Source: Staphylococcus equorum
GTDB lineage: Bacteria; Bacillota; Bacilli; Staphylococcales; Staphylococcaceae
Direction: 5' to 3'
DNA length: 64,000 bases
Assembly: GCF_001747895.1 (NCBI RefSeq)
Contig: NZ_LNNB01000009.1
Coordinates: 558,001 to 622,000, forward strand
Shown: piece after piece, positions 41,122 to 51,203 of the stretch
Layout of the letters: every line of letters starts with the position of its first letter
Numbering within the stretch: the first letter of the stretch is position 1
The notes under the pieces: model-generated
Databases searched by the model: none
What the model was told of the DNA's origin: nothing
The model's input: only the letters and a program-made list of their open reading frames with translations
Made by a program: the position numbers and the translations under genes

Positions 41122-41150
41122 TTGACATCTATATTTAAAAACTATACATT
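41122..41150 (+). promoter_or_regulatory. Promoter of the thiamine-regulated operon
   Basis: Perfect -35 TTGACA (41122-41127), 17-bp spacer, -10 TACATT (41145-41150). Transcription should begin near 41157, about 15 bases before the riboswitch, so the whole aptamer is transcribed. Confidence 0.8.
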
Positions 41151-41169
41151 GAGACTAAATTAAATAAGC

Positions 41170-41258
41170 GCATGCACTAGGGGTGTTTTTAACTGAGATG
41201 AGTACAACTCAAACCCTTTGAACCTGATCTAGCTGAAACTAGCGGAGGAAAGTGTGAA
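41170..41258 (+). ncRNA. TPP riboswitch (THI element)
   Basis: The conserved parts appear in order: CACTAGGGGTG; ACTGAGATGAG (the pyrimidine-sensing J3-2/P3 part); ACCCTTTGAACCTGATCTAG; then a short stem and ACTAGCGGAGGAAAGTG. The ends GCACT and AGTGT form helix P1. The aptamer binds thiamine pyrophosphate. With the terminator at 41325-41362 downstream it should switch off the following two genes when TPP is plentiful. Confidence 0.95.
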
Positions 41259-41324
41259 AGATTTTATATCATATATTCAAGGGGCAATCTTGTCTTTTTG
41301 CAATATCACTATTTTATCATTTCT

Positions 41325-41362
41325 AATACACAACTTTCTATAGTGAGGGTTGTGTATTTTTT
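41325..41362 (+). terminator. Riboswitch-controlled terminator
   Basis: AATACACAAC pairs with GTTGTGTATT around a loop of about 14 bases and runs into TTTTTT. It lies between the TPP aptamer and the first gene and is the likely expression platform. A weaker CAAG/CTTG hairpin with TCTTTTT stands between them (41279-41298) and could be part of the same switch. Confidence 0.75.
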
Positions 41363-41397
41363 AATTTGAATTTTTTAAAATTTTAGGAGTGAAAGTT

Positions 41398-42150
41398 ATG
41401 AAAAAAACTGTTTTAGTAACTGGTAGTAGTAGAGGTTTAGGTGCAACGATTGCAAAAACATTATCGCAACAAGGGTATAATATTATAATCAATTATTACA
41501 AAAATAAATCGTTAGCAGAAGATCTTGTTTCTGATATCGGCTCAGATTGTGCAATTGCTATTCAAGCTGATGTCACAAATAGAGATGATATTGATCGCTT
41601 AATTGAACAGGCCACTCAATATTTCGGAAAAATTGATGTCGTAATTAACAATGCACTCGTAGGTTTTAAATTTGATCCTACACAGCAAAAATCATTTAAA
41701 GATTTAACGTGGGTTGATTACCAACAACAAATAGATGGTACTTTAAAAGCTGCCTTCAATGTAACACAAAGTGTCATGCCTCAATTTTTAGAAAGACAGC
41801 AAGGTACTATTATTTCTATCGGTACAAATTTATATCAAAATCCTGTTGTACCTTATCATGAATATACAACTGCAAAAGCTGGATTAATTGGTTTTACTCG
41901 TAATATTGCTGCTGAACTTGGTCAATTTGGTATTAGAGCCAACGTGGTGTCAGGAGGCCTCTTAAAAACAACTGATGCAAGTGCTACAACGACGCCTGAA
42001 GTATTTGACATGATTGCACAAACAACACCGCTTAAGCGTGTGACTTCACCACAAGACATTGCAAACATGGTTGCATACTTAGCTTCTGAACAAGCAAACG
42101 GTATAACTGGACAAAATTTCACTGTTGATGGTGGCTTAACGATGAATTAA
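41398..42150 (+). CDS. Short-chain dehydrogenase/reductase under TPP control
   Basis: 250 residues from ATG 41398, with AGGAG 8 bases upstream; the frame extends to a GTG inside that site. It has the Rossmann motif TGSSRGLG (residues 8-15), an NNAL version of the NNAG motif, and YTTAK (Y156, K160). In an ungapped match to FabG of this window the catalytic serine position is threonine (T143, in SIGTN). It resembles 3-oxoacyl-ACP reductases but is clearly apart from the fabG here. From memory, unverified, an oxidoreductase named oarX has been listed among thiamine-riboswitch genes. The substrate is unknown; a role in thiamine precursor salvage or degradation is inference from the riboswitch. 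Confidence 0.85.
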   Translation: MKKTVLVTGSSRGLGATIAKTLSQQGYNIIINYYKNKSLAEDLVSDIGSDCAIAIQADVTNRDDIDRLIEQATQYFGKIDVVINNALVGFKFDPTQQKSFKDLTWVDYQQQIDGTLKAAFNVTQSVMPQFLERQQGTIISIGTNLYQNPVVPYHEYTTAKAGLIGFTRNIAAELGQFGIRANVVSGGLLKTTDASATTTPEVFDMIAQTTPLKRVTSPQDIANMVAYLASEQANGITGQNFTVDGGLTMN

Positions 42151-42176
42151 AAAATTATAATTAGGAGGTGCTTTCT

Positions 42177-43490
42177 ATGTCTGATAAAAATCAAAAACAA
42201 CTTAATATTGGCGTTTTACTATATGCTTGTGGTCATCACCAAGCTGCGTGGCTAATGCCGAATTCTAGTGTGAATCGTATTGGTGAAATTACTTATTATC
42301 AGGAATTAGCTCAACTTGCTGAAAAAGGACTATTCGACGCAGTATTTTTCGCTGATAATCAATCTTTTCCTGCAAAATCTTCTACTGATATGCCAGCATT
42401 TTGGTTCGATCCTATCGTCAGTTTATCTGCTATTGCTCATGTGACAACACACATTGGACTTGTCGCAACAATTTCAAGTACGTTCTCAAACCCTTTTACT
42501 GCATCTAGACAATTGCTCAGTCTAGATCATGTATCACATGGACGTATAGGTTGGAATCTTGTCACCTCTATGACAGATTTAGAAGCCTTAAATCACAGTA
42601 TGGAAATGCTCCCTGATCATAATGAACGTTATGAAATTGCTGCTGAATTTGCAAAAGTGATGAATCAGTTATTCACATCTTGGGATAACGAACATTTTCT
42701 ACATGATCGAAAGAACAAAAAAATTATTAATGATGATTACATTAATGCTATTAATCATCATGGTAAACATTTCAAAGTTAAAGGACCATCAACAACACCA
42801 AGCAGTCCACAAGGTCGTCCAGTAGCTATGCAAGCTGGCGCATCTTCACAAGGTATTGCTTTGGCAACTCAATATGCAGATGCAGTGTATTCAGTATCCT
42901 GGAACTTTAAACAAGCACAAGCTTTTCGAGAAAAGCTTGATCAACAATTACAATTATCACAAAACAGTAATAGATATATCAAAATTTTTCCGGGTCTAGT
43001 TACATATGTCGCTGAAACTTACGAAAAAGCCTATGCTAAGAAAGAAAAATTAGACAAAGCCTTACCTGTGGAAACTGCATTAAAACAATTAAGTTTCTTT
43101 ATTCAACAAGATTGTCAAAACTGGGCGTTAGATGAACCCGTGCCTCCCCTACCTCCTGTAGAAGATTTCACAGGACCAGTTGGACGTTACGAAACAATAT
43201 TGGAAATCATTCGTGATACTCGTCCAACTGTACGAGAACTACTTGGTTACTTAAATGCTGGTGGTGGGCATTTCACATTGATTGGCACTCCTGAAGCTAT
43301 CGTAGATCAAATGGAGTACTGGTTACTAAGTGGTGTAGCCGATGGTTTTAATTTGATGCCTCCTGTCTTTCCAGATAGTTTAGAGGATTTCGTAACATTG
43401 ATTGTGCCAGAATTACAAAAAAGAAATTTATTCAGAACAACTTATAATGGTCATACTTTCCGTGATCATTTGGGGTTAGAAAAATTTTAA
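42177..43490 (+). CDS. LLM-class flavin-dependent monooxygenase, NtaA/SnaA/DszA type
   Basis: 437 residues from ATG 42177, with AGGAGGTG 6 bases upstream. Features of the NtaA/SnaA/SoxA group are LAQLAEKGLFDAVFFADN near 45, SHGRIGWNLVTSM near 125, NERYEIAAEF, and SSPQGRPVAMQAGASSQG followed by ATQYADAVY. These enzymes use reduced FMN supplied by a separate flavin reductase to oxidise small sulfur or nitrogen compounds. None of the neighbours is an obvious flavin reductase. It follows the SDR by 26 bases and so shares the TPP riboswitch. Substrate unknown; an oxidised thiamine breakdown product is one possibility. Confidence 0.88.
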   Translation: MSDKNQKQLNIGVLLYACGHHQAAWLMPNSSVNRIGEITYYQELAQLAEKGLFDAVFFADNQSFPAKSSTDMPAFWFDPIVSLSAIAHVTTHIGLVATISSTFSNPFTASRQLLSLDHVSHGRIGWNLVTSMTDLEALNHSMEMLPDHNERYEIAAEFAKVMNQLFTSWDNEHFLHDRKNKKIINDDYINAINHHGKHFKVKGPSTTPSSPQGRPVAMQAGASSQGIALATQYADAVYSVSWNFKQAQAFREKLDQQLQLSQNSNRYIKIFPGLVTYVAETYEKAYAKKEKLDKALPVETALKQLSFFIQQDCQNWALDEPVPPLPPVEDFTGPVGRYETILEIIRDTRPTVRELLGYLNAGGGHFTLIGTPEAIVDQMEYWLLSGVADGFNLMPPVFPDSLEDFVTLIVPELQKRNLFRTTYNGHTFRDHLGLEKF

Positions 43491-43516
43491 TCATTCTACA
43501 AATAATATAGTTGACG

Positions 43517-43567
43517 AAAAAACCAGAACAACGATTTGGTTACAAGTCGTTGTTCTGGTTTTTTTAT
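43517..43567. terminator. Bidirectional terminator between the thiamine operon and ffh
   Basis: A perfect 15-bp stem, AAACCAGAACAACGA/TCGTTGTTCTGGTTT, with a 12-base loop, flanked by AAAA on the left and TTTTT on the right. It serves both converging units. Confidence 0.85.
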
Positions 43568-43592
43568 TTATAGTTATACAAAATTTATGATT

Positions 43593-44960
43593 TTAGAATG
43601 GTAAATTCATACCGTTCATCATGTTTTCCATTTGTTTGCGTTTGCCTTTTTTGCCTTTGCCGCCACCGGAAAATTGTTTCATCATTTTTTTCATATCAGT
43701 GAATTGTTTCATTAATCTATTGATTTCTTGCACTGAACGTCCTGAACCTTTAGCAATACGTTTTTTACGAGAAACATTTAAAGTCTCAGGTTTGTTACGC
43801 TCATTAGGTGTCATTGATTGAATAATGGCTTTAATATGATCAATTTGTTTATCATCCATATTCATATTTTCAATGCCTTTCATTTTGTTCATGCCAGGAA
43901 TCATTTTCATAATGTCATCAAGTGGCCCTAGACTTTTAACTTGGTCTAATTGTTCTAGGAAATCTTCCAATGTAAACGAAGATGTACGCATTTTCTTTTC
44001 TAAGTCTTTTGCTTTATCTTCATCCACATCTGTTTGTGCTTTTTCAATTAAACTCAATACATCTCCCATACCTAATATACGAGATGCCATACGTTCAGGA
44101 TGGAATGCTTCTAACCCATCTAGTTTCTCACTCATACCTACAAATTTAATCGGTTTTTGAGTAACTGATCTGATTGAAAGTGCAGCACCACCACGTGTAT
44201 CACCGTCTAATTTTGTTAATGTTACGCCAGATACTTCTAATTGAGAATCAAAAGATTCTGCAACATTCACAGCATCTTGACCAGTCATTGCATCGACAAC
44301 TAACATAATTTCATCTGGTTTCGTAATTTCTTTTACATCGCTTAATTCTTGCATTAACGCTTCATCAACGTGTAAACGACCAGCAGTATCAATAATAACA
44401 AAATCTAAATGCGCTTCTTTTGCATGTGCGATTGCATTTTCAACGATTTGTTGTGGCTTAACTTGATCGCCTTCACTATAAACTGGAATGTCGATTTGTT
44501 TACCTACTGTTTGCAATTGATCAATTGCCGCAGGACGATAAATATCTGCTGCTACTAATAATGGTTTTTTATTATATTGTTTACGCATTAATAATGCTAA
44601 TTTACCAGCAGTGGTAGTCTTACCAGCACCTTGTAAACCAACCATCATCACTACAGTTGGCGGCTTGTTAGCCATTTTAATCGTAGCATTTTCCCCTCCC
44701 ATAAGTTGGGTAAGTTCTTCTTGTACAATTTTGATGACTTGTTGCCCAGGTGTTAATGATTTCATAACATCTGAACCTAAAGCTCTATCTGATACAGTCT
44801 TGACAAATTCCTTTACCACTTTAAAGTTAACATCGGCTTCTAATAATGCTAATCTTACTTCACGCATCATCAATTTAATATCTGCTTCAGTAACTTTACC
44901 TTTGCCACGGATTTTTTGCATCGTTCCTTGCAGACGATCGGATAATCCTTCAAATGCCAT
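43593..44960 (-). CDS. ffh: Signal recognition particle protein Ffh
   Basis: SRP54 homologue that targets nascent membrane proteins. 455 residues: N domain, GTPase domain with GLQGAGKTTTAGKL, DTAGRLHVDEALM and TKLDGDTRGG, and a Met-rich M domain (about 300-455) ending in a basic Gly/Lys stretch and NGMNLPF. It follows ylxM by 25 bases. The SRP RNA gene is not in the window. Confidence 0.97.
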   Translation of the reverse strand: MAFEGLSDRLQGTMQKIRGKGKVTEADIKLMMREVRLALLEADVNFKVVKEFVKTVSDRALGSDVMKSLTPGQQVIKIVQEELTQLMGGENATIKMANKPPTVVMMVGLQGAGKTTTAGKLALLMRKQYNKKPLLVAADIYRPAAIDQLQTVGKQIDIPVYSEGDQVKPQQIVENAIAHAKEAHLDFVIIDTAGRLHVDEALMQELSDVKEITKPDEIMLVVDAMTGQDAVNVAESFDSQLEVSGVTLTKLDGDTRGGAALSIRSVTQKPIKFVGMSEKLDGLEAFHPERMASRILGMGDVLSLIEKAQTDVDEDKAKDLEKKMRTSSFTLEDFLEQLDQVKSLGPLDDIMKMIPGMNKMKGIENMNMDDKQIDHIKAIIQSMTPNERNKPETLNVSRKKRIAKGSGRSVQEINRLMKQFTDMKKMMKQFSGGGKGKKGKRKQMENMMNGMNLPF

Positions 44961-44985
44961 ATCAAATACCCTCCTTTATATACTT

Positions 44986-45318
44986 TTATTCTAAATCTTC
45001 AAGTGTTTGAATGTATTGTTTTATTTTTTCTGGATCATTTATGTGCTGTTTCATATGTTCATATATTTTTTGTCTTTGTTCAAAATTTCGGTATAACCCT
45101 AATTTTTCTTCATAATCTTCCACTAAATCGCCAGTTCTTCTTATATTATCATACACTGCTTGGCGACTCACATCAAATGTATCAGCAATCTCACTTAAAG
45201 AATAATCTTGTAAATAAAATAATTCTAAATAATTTCTTTGTTTATTTGTTAATAATGATTGGTAAAAGTCAAACAGATAATTCATACGTATCGTTTTAAT
45301 TAAATCATTTTGACTCAT
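44986..45318 (-). CDS. ylxM: YlxM, UPF0122 helix-turn-helix protein
   Basis: 110 residues from [19 protein letters not shown]. The frame reaches 45384 but the family start is here, 14 bases inside the ftsY end (ATGAGTCAAAATGA). [23 protein letters not shown] is a sigma-70 region-4-like helix-turn-helix. YlxM is genetically and physically linked with the SRP pathway in Gram-positives; in streptococci it binds SRP RNA and stimulates the GTPases. Confidence 0.94.
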   Translation of the reverse strand: MSQNDLIKTIRMNYLFDFYQSLLTNKQRNYLELFYLQDYSLSEIADTFDVSRQAVYDNIRRTGDLVEDYEEKLGLYRNFEQRQKIYEHMKQHINDPEKIKQYIQTLEDLE

Positions 45319-46537
45319 CTGAATTACCTTCAATTTCTGCTTCATTCTGATTTGACTCAGGTGCTTCTTCGACATTTTGCTCAATCATATCAGCGAATAA
45401 CCCATACACATAGCTTTCAGGATTGAATGGTTGGAGATCATCTAATTTTTCACCTAAACCTACGTATTTAACTGGAATATGAAGTTCATTACGAATTGCT
45501 AATACGATACCACCTTTAGCAGTACCATCTAATTTTGTTAATACAATACCTGTAACGTTTGTAACCTCTTTAAATGATTTTGCTTGTGACAATGCATTTT
45601 GACCTGTCGTTGCATCAAGACAAAGTAAAACTTCATGAGGTGCCTCTGGTACAGCACGTCCAATAACTCGTTTAACTTTCTCTAATTCATTCATTAAATT
45701 GGATTTATTTTGTAAACGGCCTGCAGTATCACATATTAAAATATCTACGTTTTTACTTTTAGCTGCGTTAATTGCATCATACATTACTGCAGCTGGGTCT
45801 GAACCTTCTTTTTGGCTCAACACTTCAACACCGACGCGTTCGCCCCATACTTTAAGTTGTTCAATTGCACCGGCTCTGAATGTATCTCCAGCAGCAAGCA
45901 TTACTTTTTTGCCTTCAGCTTGGTAACGATGCGCTAATTTACCAATTGTTGTTGTCTTACCAACACCATTCACTCCGACCATAAGGATTACATTTAATCC
46001 TTCATTTTCTATATTCATCACTTCTGAGTTATCATCATCTTGGTGATAGATTTCAACAATTTTCTCAACAATAACTTCACGTAAATCCTCTGTTTCAGTA
46101 ATATTGCGACGTTGTGCTTCTTCACGTAATTCTTCTACAAGTTGCATCACAGTATTAAATCCAACATCTGCAGTAATTAACATTTCTTCTAGTGCTTCGA
46201 AGAACTCTTCATCTACCTTACGATAACGTGCGAGTAAATTATTAAGTTGTGCTTGGAAATTCTCACGCGATTTTTCTAAACCGGCTCTAAATTTGGCACC
46301 GAGCTGTTGTGCTTCAATTTCTTCAAAATCTTCAATAGAGATTAAACCATCATCATCAAAGTCAGCTTCTTTTAATTTTTTAACTTTTTTCGCTGGTTTA
46401 TCTTGAGTTTCGTCCTCTCTATCTTGTGATGCTTCACCTTGTTGTTCTCCGTCTTGTTGTTCTAATTCTTCAAGTTGTTGCTTTTGTTCTTCTGAAGGTG
46501 CTGAAAATTTATCTTTTAATCGTTTGAAAAAGCTCAT
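45305..46537 (-). CDS. ftsY: Signal recognition particle receptor FtsY
   Basis: 410 residues: an acidic Gln/Glu-rich A region (about 1-85), then the NG domain with [26 protein letters not shown] and [10 protein letters not shown]. The start overlaps the smc stop by 4 bases (ATGA) and the end overlaps ylxM by 14. Ffh and its receptor are thus made from one transcript. Confidence 0.97.
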   Translation of the reverse strand: MSFFKRLKDKFSAPSEEQKQQLEELEQQDGEQQGEASQDREDETQDKPAKKVKKLKEADFDDDGLISIEDFEEIEAQQLGAKFRAGLEKSRENFQAQLNNLLARYRKVDEEFFEALEEMLITADVGFNTVMQLVEELREEAQRRNITETEDLREVIVEKIVEIYHQDDDNSEVMNIENEGLNVILMVGVNGVGKTTTIGKLAHRYQAEGKKVMLAAGDTFRAGAIEQLKVWGERVGVEVLSQKEGSDPAAVMYDAINAAKSKNVDILICDTAGRLQNKSNLMNELEKVKRVIGRAVPEAPHEVLLCLDATTGQNALSQAKSFKEVTNVTGIVLTKLDGTAKGGIVLAIRNELHIPVKYVGLGEKLDDLQPFNPESYVYGLFADMIEQNVEEAPESNQNEAEIEGNSDESK

Positions 46538-49500
46538 GTTTGTTCCTCCTTAATCACTTCATCAATCGTATTTAAATTAACACTTACTAGTTTGGAAACT
46601 CCAGATTCTTGCATTGTTACACCATATAAGCGATCTGAGAATTCCATTGTACCTTTACGGTGTGTAATCACAATAAATTGAGTTTGGTCTGATAGATTTT
46701 TTAAATATTGTGCATAGCGTATCACGTTTGCTTCATCAAGCGCCGCTTCAACCTCATCTAAGATAACAAATGGCGCCGAGCGAACTTTTAAAATCGCAAA
46801 TAATAATGCAATGGCACTCAAGGCACGTTCTCCACCACTAAGTAGTGACAAATGTTGTAACTTCTTACCAGGTGGTTGCACAATGATATCTACTCCTGCA
46901 GATAGATAGTCATCATCTGTTAAGCGGAGTTCTGCTTGGCCTCCGCCAAACAATGATTTAAATACATCTGAAAAATATCCTTGAACGGCATGAAATGTTT
47001 CTTTAAAACGATCTTTCACTTCTTGATCCATTTCTTCAATAAGTTGTTCTAAAGTTGTTTTCGCTGCTCTTAAGTCAGCACGTTGTTCATCTAAAAATGT
47101 AAAACGCGTATTAATTTCTTCAAATTGTTCAATCGCATTTAAATTAACTGGTCCTAGCTCTTCAATAGACATTTTAGTTAATTTTACTTTTTTGCGTAAA
47201 ACGTCTATATCTTCATCTAAATCATATAATTCACTCGCACGTTCATATGTTAAGTGATAATCTTCGCTCAAATGATCAATCGCATAATTAATTAATACAT
47301 CTAAACGGGACTGCTCTGATTTAATATCCTGATAGCGATTTTCTATAGAAAGAATATCTTGATTGGCTTCTTGAAGTTTTTGATCTGTCACTTCAATTGT
47401 ATCATTCAATTCGAGTCTACGCGATTTAACGTCTTCTATGTTTTGAGATAATTTTACTTTTTCGTCTTTACTTTGTTCCATATTATATTGAATCGTTTCA
47501 AATGCTTTTTCGCCGGTCATTTCATCTGAATTAAAGAGTTTAATTTGCTCTTCTAATTTTTGATGTTGCACAATAACATCATTAAGTTGTTTTGCAATTT
47601 TTGACTCAGTTTGTTTCTGAGTATTTAAACGTTCTTTTACAACTGCCAAATCGGATTGCTTTTGATGTAATTGTTGCTGGATTTGCGTTGTGCTTTCTTT
47701 ACCTTCTTTAGAAAGTTTTGTATAAAGATTGATATCATCTTCTAATTTTTGTAGTTGTGTTTTGATTTTAGATAATCTTTGTTTTTTATCATCAAGTGTT
47801 TGCTTACTTGTTTCGCTTTGGTAACCATCATTTTTTTCAAATTCAAACTCTTCATGCTCGTCTTTTAAATGCGCTTCACTTTTACGTAATCTGTCTAGTT
47901 CTAATTCATAATTATGAGCATTTTGTTTAATAGCATTATAATGTTGACTTGTATCAAAATATTTTTCGCTCAGTTGATCTGACTCATTTTTAATATTTTG
48001 AAATTGTTTTTCAAATGCTACTGTTTGCTGTTGATAATCTTCGAGTTGTGCACGCATCGTTGATAGTTCATCTTTTTGAGCTAAAATACTTTTAGATTTA
48101 CGATCTCCACCGCCCGTCATTGAGCCACCAGGATTCACGATATCCCCTTCTAAAGTCACAATACGCGTACGATAACGAATTTTACGTGCTAATTCGTTGG
48201 CGTTTTTCAATTCATCTACAATTATTGTATTACCAAGTAAATTTTGAACTACATTTTGATAATCTGATTCTACTTCAATTGCTTGTGCAGCAATATTAAT
48301 AAAACCCTCACTATTTTGTGCAGTTTTCATAATTTCATTACTAATTTGGCGAGGTTGAATCACATTGAGTGGTAAAAATGTCGCTCTACCCAAACCGTTT
48401 TGTTTTAGATATTGAATTGCCTGTCTACCATCTTTTTCCGAATCTACAATCACATGTTGTAGTGATGCACCAAGTGCAGTTTCAATTGCTTTAGTTAAAT
48501 CGGATGGCACTTGAATTACTTCAGCAACCGCTCCACGTATCCCTGAAAGTTTATTATTTTTAGCCTTAAGTATATGTTTTACACCATTAAAGAAATAGCT
48601 GTATTCTTCCTGTTGCGTGGCCAAACTATCAATACGAGATTTTAATTTATCGTTAAATCGATACGCTTGATGCAATTTTTCTTCGTACTCAGACTGTTGC
48701 TGTTTAAGTTGTGTTAATTTTTTTTCATAATTATTGAGCTGTTGCTCAGCATTTTTCAATTCTTTTTGAGTCGTCGCGGTTTGCTTTTCAGCTTCATTAA
48801 TGTCGCTTTGAATTTTCTTCAGTTGTTCAAAGGCTTCTAGTAACCTACTATCTAAACGGGATTGCTTCGTTTCATTTTCTTGAATGGTATGTTCTAAAAA
48901 GCGAATGTCATTATTTACATCAGATTGTTCAGACATAAGTTGATAATATTCATCTTTGATTGTCTCTAATTTTTCGTCATGCTGTTCATCACTGACATAG
49001 AGTTGTGATTCAAAGTATTGAATTTTTTCATTTAACTCTTTTTGTTGGTTTTTTAATTTATCTATTTGATTTTGTGCATCTATCTTTTCTTTTTTTAAGG
49101 CTTCTGTTTGTATTTTAAGACTTTCTTGTTCTTCTTCAAAACGTGCGTTCGTTTGTGATTGATTTTTCTTACGTTCTTCTAACACGTTAAGTTGTCCTGC
49201 ATACTTTTCAACTTCTTCTGTCGCTTTAACAAGTTGAAAATTTAATGATTCAATATGTTCATCAAGTTGTTGTCTTTCAGATTTATATTTATTTAATGCT
49301 TGTGTATATTGTACTTTCTCTGCATCTTTTGTAGCTTGATGACTCTTTAAATTATTTAAATTATCATCAAGTTCATGAATATTTTTACTATATTGTTCAA
49401 TATCATAGACCGTTACAAGTACATCACTTCTTTCCATTTCTTTGGAAAGATGTTTATATTCTTTAGCAATAGCTGCTTCTTCTCTTAATGGTTCAACTCG

Positions 49501-50103
49501 TCCCTCTAAATCATATAGAATATCTTGTATTCTTGAAAGATTGTCTTCTGTTTGGTCGAGCTTTTGTACAGAGGCAGCTTTACGTTTTTTATATTTTAAA
49601 ACTCCTGCAGATTCTTCTAATATTTGTCTTCTATCCACTGGTTTTGCATTTAGTATTTCATCTACACGTCCCTGCGAAATAATACTAAACGCTTCTTTTC
49701 CTAAACCTGAGTCTAGAAATAAATCAATAATATCTTTTAATCTTGCACGGTCATTATTAAGATAATACTCACTTTCACCACTTCTGTATAATCGACGTGT
49801 TACAACGATTTCTGTCGCGTCTAATTGTAACTTGCCGGAGCTATTATCTAATTTCAATTTAACTTCTGCATAATTTTGAGCTTTTCGATGTTCTGCGCCT
49901 GAAAAAATAATATCTTCCATTTTAGCACCACGCAGTGATTTAGCTGATTGTTCACCTAACACCCATTTTATTGCATCTGTTATGTTACTTTTCCCACTAC
50001 CATTAGGTCCTACAATTGCTGTTACACCTTCATCAAATTGTACATTTGTGTGCTCCGCAAACGATTTAAACCCAAAGGCATCTATAGATTTCAAATATAC
50101 CAT
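46534..50103 (-). CDS. smc: Chromosome partition protein Smc
   Basis: 1189 residues, matching the S. aureus length to within one residue. Walker A GPNGSGKSN near 32-40; long coiled coil (about 170-500); hinge (about 510-670, with GGSMTGGGDRKSKS near its end); returning coiled coil; then the ABC signature LLSGGERALSA and Walker B FVILDEVEAALDEAN. It condenses and segregates the chromosome together with ScpA and ScpB, whose genes are elsewhere. The start has AAAGGAGAATAGC upstream. Confidence 0.97.
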   Translation of the reverse strand: MVYLKSIDAFGFKSFAEHTNVQFDEGVTAIVGPNGSGKSNITDAIKWVLGEQSAKSLRGAKMEDIIFSGAEHRKAQNYAEVKLKLDNSSGKLQLDATEIVVTRRLYRSGESEYYLNNDRARLKDIIDLFLDSGLGKEAFSIISQGRVDEILNAKPVDRRQILEESAGVLKYKKRKAASVQKLDQTEDNLSRIQDILYDLEGRVEPLREEAAIAKEYKHLSKEMERSDVLVTVYDIEQYSKNIHELDDNLNNLKSHQATKDAEKVQYTQALNKYKSERQQLDEHIESLNFQLVKATEEVEKYAGQLNVLEERKKNQSQTNARFEEEQESLKIQTEALKKEKIDAQNQIDKLKNQQKELNEKIQYFESQLYVSDEQHDEKLETIKDEYYQLMSEQSDVNNDIRFLEHTIQENETKQSRLDSRLLEAFEQLKKIQSDINEAEKQTATTQKELKNAEQQLNNYEKKLTQLKQQQSEYEEKLHQAYRFNDKLKSRIDSLATQQEEYSYFFNGVKHILKAKNNKLSGIRGAVAEVIQVPSDLTKAIETALGASLQHVIVDSEKDGRQAIQYLKQNGLGRATFLPLNVIQPRQISNEIMKTAQNSEGFINIAAQAIEVESDYQNVVQNLLGNTIIVDELKNANELARKIRYRTRIVTLEGDIVNPGGSMTGGGDRKSKSILAQKDELSTMRAQLEDYQQQTVAFEKQFQNIKNESDQLSEKYFDTSQHYNAIKQNAHNYELELDRLRKSEAHLKDEHEEFEFEKNDGYQSETSKQTLDDKKQRLSKIKTQLQKLEDDINLYTKLSKEGKESTTQIQQQLHQKQSDLAVVKERLNTQKQTESKIAKQLNDVIVQHQKLEEQIKLFNSDEMTGEKAFETIQYNMEQSKDEKVKLSQNIEDVKSRRLELNDTIEVTDQKLQEANQDILSIENRYQDIKSEQSRLDVLINYAIDHLSEDYHLTYERASELYDLDEDIDVLRKKVKLTKMSIEELGPVNLNAIEQFEEINTRFTFLDEQRADLRAAKTTLEQLIEEMDQEVKDRFKETFHAVQGYFSDVFKSLFGGGQAELRLTDDDYLSAGVDIIVQPPGKKLQHLSLLSGGERALSAIALLFAILKVRSAPFVILDEVEAALDEANVIRYAQYLKNLSDQTQFIVITHRKGTMEFSDRLYGVTMQESGVSKLVSVNLNTIDEVIKEEQT

Positions 50104-50258
50104 GCTATTCTCCTTTAAAGTGTTCCTTGCTGTTTCACAGTTTAGAAATACCCATGTATTAACCTGAAGGCTAATATATTTCTTAATTAACTACATTGCT
50201 ATTGCGAAGGTTTTAACAATATATGATTCACTTCTTATCATATTGTTTTATAACAAAG

Positions 50259-50993
50259 TTATTTAGCTTTGTTTTTCATTGATTTATATGCGCTTTCTGC
50301 TGCTTTTTGTTCGGATTCTTTTTTAGTCTTCCCTTTACCTTCCGCTACTGCAGCATTTTCTAAAATCACTTCAGAAGTAAATAAACGATGATGCGCTGGT
50401 CCTTCTTCATTAATTAAACGATAAGTGACATCACCTTTATTTTGTCTATGGACAAATTCTTGAAATTGGGTTTTAAAGTCAACAACGCCATCAAGTTCTT
50501 CATCTTCGACATACGGAAAAATAATTTGTTCTGCAAACTTCCACACAGATTCTAAACCTTGGTCTAAATATAATGCACCTACAAATGCTTCAAATGCATC
50601 TGATACGAGTGAGGGACGGGTTCTGCCACCTGTTTTCTCTTCACCTTTACCTAACAAGATAAGTTCATTGATTTGAATTTTTTTCGCAAATATTACAAGT
50701 GAAGGCTCACAAACAATTGTTGCACGCATTTTTGTTAAATTACCCTCTGGCAATTCTGGATATTTATCAAATAAATAACGTGAAACCGTCAATTCTAATA
50801 CCGCATCTCCTAAAAATTCTAATCGTTCATTATGCTCTAAACGATTCATATTAAAATCATTTATAAAACTCGAATGCGAAAATGCTTGCTGATATAATTC
50901 TATTTGTTTAAAATTCAAGTCTAATTCTTGCATCTTCTGCGCAAATTTTTTTTCAAATGCTTTAACCATTTCTATTTTTTTATAATTGGTCAA
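50259..50993 (-). CDS. rnc: Ribonuclease III
   Basis: Double-strand-specific endonuclease that processes rRNA and regulates mRNA. 244 residues; start codon TTG at 50993 with AGGAGG 7 bases upstream. Catalytic motif [14 protein letters not shown] (near 62-75) with a second acidic site [14 protein letters not shown], and a C-terminal dsRNA-binding domain ending [19 protein letters not shown]. It lies between acpP and smc as in other staphylococci. Confidence 0.96.
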   Translation of the reverse strand: MTNYKKIEMVKAFEKKFAQKMQELDLNFKQIELYQQAFSHSSFINDFNMNRLEHNERLEFLGDAVLELTVSRYLFDKYPELPEGNLTKMRATIVCEPSLVIFAKKIQINELILLGKGEEKTGGRTRPSLVSDAFEAFVGALYLDQGLESVWKFAEQIIFPYVEDEELDGVVDFKTQFQEFVHRQNKGDVTYRLINEEGPAHHRLFTSEVILENAAVAEGKGKTKKESEQKAAESAYKSMKNKAK

Positions 50994-51160
50994 TCTATTT
51001 CCTCCTCAGATTTAATGCTAAAGTACTAATACCTTTATATTTTACGTGAAAATACAATAAAACTAAAGAAAAAACTGTCTACTGTATTTACCATCTATAT
51101 ATCTAGTAAAAATCGCTATAGCAGTATTATCTTACAATATAAATTCTGTTTAAAATCAAT

Positions 51161-51200
51161 AAAAAATCTGAGCCGTCATCTCAACGACTCAGATATTTTT
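51161..51200 (-). terminator. Terminator after acpP
   Basis: Minus strand: ATCTGAGTCGT pairs with ACGGCTCAGAT (one wobble), 8-base loop, then TTTTTATTG. It is just past the acpP stop and separates the fatty-acid operon from rnc. Confidence 0.75.
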
Positions 51201-51203
51201 TTA

